Shown: in pieces, positions 61,215 through 64,000 of the stretch
How the letters are laid out: every line of letters begins with the position of its first letter
Numbering within the stretch: the stretch's first letter is position 1
Source of the DNA: Pseudomonas sp. 8Z
GTDB taxonomy: Bacteria > Pseudomonadota > Gammaproteobacteria > Pseudomonadales > Pseudomonadaceae
Assembly: GCF_902506535.1 (NCBI RefSeq)
Contig: NZ_LR733825.1
Location: 499,206 to 563,205, forward strand
Length of the DNA: 64,000 bases
Direction of reading: 5' to 3'
The notes under the pieces: model-generated
Databases searched by the model: none
Seen by the model: only the letters and a program-made list of their open reading frames with translations
What the model was told of the DNA's origin: nothing
Position numbers and translations under genes: made by a program

Positions 61215-62900
61215 ATGCGTATGGTAAGTGGCGCTACATCCTTGAATCTGGTGCGCGACGAGCTGTTCGTCACCATGGAAGAGGCTGAGCAGAGCCTCGA
61301 ACAGTTCATTGCCGAGCGGCATAACGGCAGCCTTCTGCAGCAGGCTGTGGAGAGTCTGCACCAGGTGCGTGGCACGCTCAATCTGGTTGAATTGGCTGGC
61401 GCTGAACTGCTGGCTCAAGAAGTGCTCGACCAGGCCACCGATATTCCGGCCGGCGCCAGCGAAGAGCGGGATGTGCAGTTGGCGGCACTGAGCAATGCCC
61501 TGCACGTGTTGCGCCGTTACCTTGAAAGTGTCGACGCGCATCGCCAGGAGATGCCTGAACTACTGCTGCCCGCGATCAATGATTTGCGTCAGGCGGGTTC
61601 GCAGCAACCTTTGCCCGAGAGCTTCTTCTTCAGTGTGCGTCTCGATCAGGCCCGCCCACATACGCCTTCAATGCCGCTCGATGGTGCTGCCAAGCAAGCC
61701 GAAGCGAAGCGTTTGCGGCATATGTATCAGGTTGGCCTGCTCGGCTTTATCCGCGAGCAGAACCCGCAGGGCAGTCTGAAGCTTATGGCGCGTGCGATGG
61801 AGCGGCTGAGCAAGCTGTTTGTCGAGGAGCCCAGCGGGCGTATGTGCTGGATTGGCAGTGCGGCCATCGAATCTCAGGCTGACGGCCAATTGCTGCCGCG
61901 TAAGTCGCGCAAGCAATTGCTTTCTCGTCTTGATCGAGAGCTGAAGCTGATTGTGGCCAACCCTCACTATGAGGCGCCGCGTAGCCTGCTCAAAGAGTTG
62001 CTTTATCTGGTGGCCCTGGCCGATAGCCGAGGCGCCAATGCCAGTGCTGTGCGGGAGGTGTTCGGGCTTACTCCATTGCCGTTCACCGACCACATGCTGG
62101 AAGAGGAATACAAGCGCCTGTCCGGGCCGGGTCAGGCTGTGATGCGTTCGCTCTCGGCTGCAATTCGTGAGGAGCTGGCCAGCGTCAAGGATATGCTCGA
62201 TCTGCTTGAGCGTGGCTCCCAACACGAGGAAACCTTTAGCACCCTGCATGCGCTGCTGGGTAAGCTGGGCAAGACCTTGAGCATGGTCGGCCTGAGTTCT
62301 GCCGGTAATGCACTGAGTTCCCAGCTACCTCAGATCGCTGCCTGGAGTGAAAGTACGCCGATGCAGCCCCAGCAGCTACACGCGCTGGCCGATGCCGTTC
62401 TTTACGTGGAAGGCATGGTTGCCAGCCTGGAAAGTGGCGAGCGCCGCGATAGCAGGCCGCTCCCTGCCGAGCCTGGTAATGAAGCGCAGTCCTTTGCCCA
62501 TCATCAGCTCGTTGAGGCGCGTATCGTTGTGGTCGATGAGGCGCAGGCTGGATTGGCATTGGCGAAGCGGGCGATCACCGCTTACCTCGAATCCGCTGGT
62601 GACAAAATGCACCTGGCCAACGTGCCATTTAGCCTGCAGGCAGTGCGCGGCGGGTTGTGGTTCCTTGAGCAGCGCCGTGCTGCGGCGCTGGTTGGCGCCT
62701 GTGCTGACTACATTCAGACACGCATGCTTGACGCCGGACAGATGCCCTCCGAGCAGATGTTGGAAACTCTGGCCGATGCGCTCAGCAGTCTGGAGTATTA
62801 CCTCGAAGCCGGTGCTGTGCTGCGACCCGAAACACAGCCGAGTGTGCTTGATCTGGCCGAGGAAAGTATCAAGGCACTTGGCATGCCGGTGGCAGCCTGA
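61215..62900 (+). CDS. fimL: FimL, twitching motility and virulence regulator
   Basis: A 561-residue cytoplasmic protein resembling the N-terminal, non-phosphorylatable region of ChpA. Two HPt-like helical bundles are seen ([41 protein letters not shown]). The expected phosphorylatable histidine motif is absent. In P. aeruginosa FimL (PA1822) sits in the same position, between an enoyl-CoA hydratase and nudC, and supports type IV pilus function and cAMP signalling. Confidence 0.88.
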   Translation: MRMVSGATSLNLVRDELFVTMEEAEQSLEQFIAERHNGSLLQQAVESLHQVRGTLNLVELAGAELLAQEVLDQATDIPAGASEERDVQLAALSNALHVLRRYLESVDAHRQEMPELLLPAINDLRQAGSQQPLPESFFFSVRLDQARPHTPSMPLDGAAKQAEAKRLRHMYQVGLLGFIREQNPQGSLKLMARAMERLSKLFVEEPSGRMCWIGSAAIESQADGQLLPRKSRKQLLSRLDRELKLIVANPHYEAPRSLLKELLYLVALADSRGANASAVREVFGLTPLPFTDHMLEEEYKRLSGPGQAVMRSLSAAIREELASVKDMLDLLERGSQHEETFSTLHALLGKLGKTLSMVGLSSAGNALSSQLPQIAAWSESTPMQPQQLHALADAVLYVEGMVASLESGERRDSRPLPAEPGNEAQSFAHHQLVEARIVVVDEAQAGLALAKRAITAYLESAGDKMHLANVPFSLQAVRGGLWFLEQRRAAALVGACADYIQTRMLDAGQMPSEQMLETLADALSSLEYYLEAGAVLRPETQPSVLDLAEESIKALGMPVAA

Positions 62901-62901
62901 G

Positions 62902-63726
62902 ATGGCTTGGCGCCACGCTTATCTCGATCCGACTCAGTCAGGTGGCTGGGCTTTGCTGTATGACCGCCAGCAGTTTCTTGCCGACAGTAATGGCGTGCTG
63001 TTCCCGCGTGACTGGATCAAACGCCAGGATCTGCCCATCGTTAGCGAGCAGGGCATCGGCTATTTCGGCAAGGATGCGGTCTTCCTGCTGCAGGTAGAGT
63101 CCTCGACCATGCTGGAAGGCTGCAGTTGGCAGAGTCTGCGTCAATTCATGTTGCACGGTGATAGCGAGACTTTCCGCATGCTGGCCTATGCGGCGCAGAT
63201 CGGCACCTGGCAGCGCGAGCACCGTTTCTGCGGCAGTTGCGGCGCAGCTACGCGGCAAGTGCCGGGGGAGTGGGCGATGCGTTGTGATGCTTGTGAGTCG
63301 CAGCACTACCCGCGCTTGTCCCCCAGCATGATCGTGCTGGTGACCCGTGGCGATGAAATCCTGCTGGCGCGTTCCCCGCGTTTCGTCACGGGCGTCTACA
63401 GCACGCTGGCCGGCTTCGTCGAGCCGGGTGAGTCGGTCGAGCACTGCGTGGCGCGTGAGGTGCACGAAGAGGTGGGCCTGCAGGTGCACAACCTGCAGTA
63501 CATCGGCAGCCAGGGCTGGCCGTTCCCGCACTCGCTGATGCTGGGCTTCCATGCCGAATATGCAGGCGGCGAGATCGTCATGCAGGTGGACGAGATCGAG
63601 GATGCCCGCTGGTTCCGCGTCGATGAGTTGCCGCCGTTGCCGGCTTCGCGCTCCATTGCCCGGCATCTGATCGATCTTTACGTGGCTCGCCGTTTGGGCT
63701 TGCCTGAGCCGAGTCTGCCGCAATAA
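62902..63726 (+). CDS. nudC: NAD-capped RNA hydrolase / NADH pyrophosphatase NudC
   Basis: A 274-residue Nudix enzyme that removes NAD caps from RNA and splits NADH. The zinc ribbon is [11 protein letters not shown] with RCDACE. The Nudix box runs [20 protein letters not shown]. The family motif SQPWPFPxS appears as SQGWPFPHS, with Gly replacing Pro. ATG lies one base after the fimL stop, so the genes are likely co-transcribed. The long upstream extension of this frame is out-of-frame fimL sequence. Confidence 0.93.
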   Translation: MAWRHAYLDPTQSGGWALLYDRQQFLADSNGVLFPRDWIKRQDLPIVSEQGIGYFGKDAVFLLQVESSTMLEGCSWQSLRQFMLHGDSETFRMLAYAAQIGTWQREHRFCGSCGAATRQVPGEWAMRCDACESQHYPRLSPSMIVLVTRGDEILLARSPRFVTGVYSTLAGFVEPGESVEHCVAREVHEEVGLQVHNLQYIGSQGWPFPHSLMLGFHAEYAGGEIVMQVDEIEDARWFRVDELPPLPASRSIARHLIDLYVARRLGLPEPSLPQ

Positions 63727-63757
63727 GCGGGCCCCGGATGCTGCGCCGGGGCTTGTA

Positions 63758-64000
63758 TCAGCCGATCCAGTGTTGCCAGACCAGGCGCGCAGTCAATGCC
63801 AGTACCACCAGAATGAACACCGGGCGAATGAATTTCGAGCCGCCCTTGATAGCAGTGCGTGCCCCGAGGAAGGCGCCGATCATCAATGCCGCGCCCATGC
63901 TCAGACCGAGCACCCAGGCTACCTGGCCGAAGGCGATGAACACCGCCAGTGCCGCTGCGTTACTGACAAAATTCATGGTGCGCGCCACACCGCTGGCGCG
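63758..64000 (-). CDS. TauE/SafE family permease, C-terminal end only
   Basis: The last 80 residues of a membrane protein, open at the window edge. Three hydrophobic segments and the motif MGAALMIGAFLGARTAIKGG are typical of the TauE/SafE family, which exports sulfite or organic anions. A homologue (PA1824) follows nudC in P. aeruginosa. It converges with nudC. Confidence 0.83.
   Translation of the reverse strand, partial: RASGVARTMNFVSNAAALAVFIAFGQVAWVLGLSMGAALMIGAFLGARTAIKGGSKFIRPVFILVVLALTARLVWQHWIG

Noticed and set aside
62347..62901. A 185-codon upstream extension of the nudC frame.
   Set aside because: It lies in another frame of fimL; the family start is [10 protein letters not shown] at 62902.

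Overview
The window is chromosomal DNA of a Pseudomonas. Gene content, codon use and gene order match the P. aeruginosa PAO1 segment from about PA1782 to PA1824: nas genes, acnB, a universal stress protein, lpxH, ppiB, glnS, cysS, folD, tRNAs, tig, clpP, clpX, lon, hupB, ppiD, fabI, a five-gene peptide ABC transporter, mltD, gloB, rnhA, dnaQ, ldcA, fimL and nudC. Several insertions relative to that order suggest a non-aeruginosa species, perhaps of the mendocina/oleovorans group; that placement is inference.

Region 1 (1-11.6 kb, mostly minus strand) is a nitrate assimilation block: a PP2C-type phosphatase/kinase (cut by the window edge), the nitrate permease NasA, a thioesterase, a PL7 alginate lyase, an NrtA/B/D-type nitrate ABC transporter, an alanine aminotransferase, and the NasT/NasS regulators. 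Three transcription units here (nasA, nrtA, nasST) carry the same module: a sigma-54 -24/-12 promoter, two RNA hairpins with hexanucleotide loops of the A1..G4 type bound by ANTAR proteins, and an intrinsic terminator whose 5' arm overlaps the second hairpin. Nitrogen status (sigma-54, with candidate NtrC sites upstream of nasA and nrtA) and nitrate (NasS/NasT antitermination) would therefore act in series, and nasST appears to be under its own attenuator. A small unknown gene inside this block has a perfect LexA-type operator placed between its promoter hexamers.

Region 2 (11.6-21.5 kb) is core metabolism: acnB, a DUF1289 protein, a universal stress protein with an Anr/FNR box at about -41.5, miaE, lpxH-ppiB, and divergent glnS-cysS. 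A strong terminator-like hairpin lies inside the first codons of lpxH.

Region 3 (21.5-32.7 kb) is accessory: a low-GC lipoprotein of unknown function, a decayed tail of a sigma-54 activator, a PDC-like class C beta-lactamase without an adjacent ampR, an intact AcoR-type sigma-54 activator, and a divergent six-gene ABC transporter resembling the rhizobial glycerol system GlpSTPQUV. The transporter has a -24/-12 promoter and repeated TGTTCA boxes upstream.

Region 4 (32.7-43.6 kb) holds folD, three tRNA genes (Arg-UCU, His-GUG, Leu-UAG) and the protein quality-control series tig-clpP-clpX-lon-hupB-ppiD, then fabI. Region 5 (43.6-64 kb) holds the nppA1A2BCD-like peptide transporter, an HDOD protein, mltD, gloB, a methyltransferase, rnhA-dnaQ, ldcA, an enoyl-CoA hydratase family protein, fimL, nudC and the end of a TauE/SafE permease. 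I saw no CRISPR array, rRNA, prophage or intact insertion sequence.
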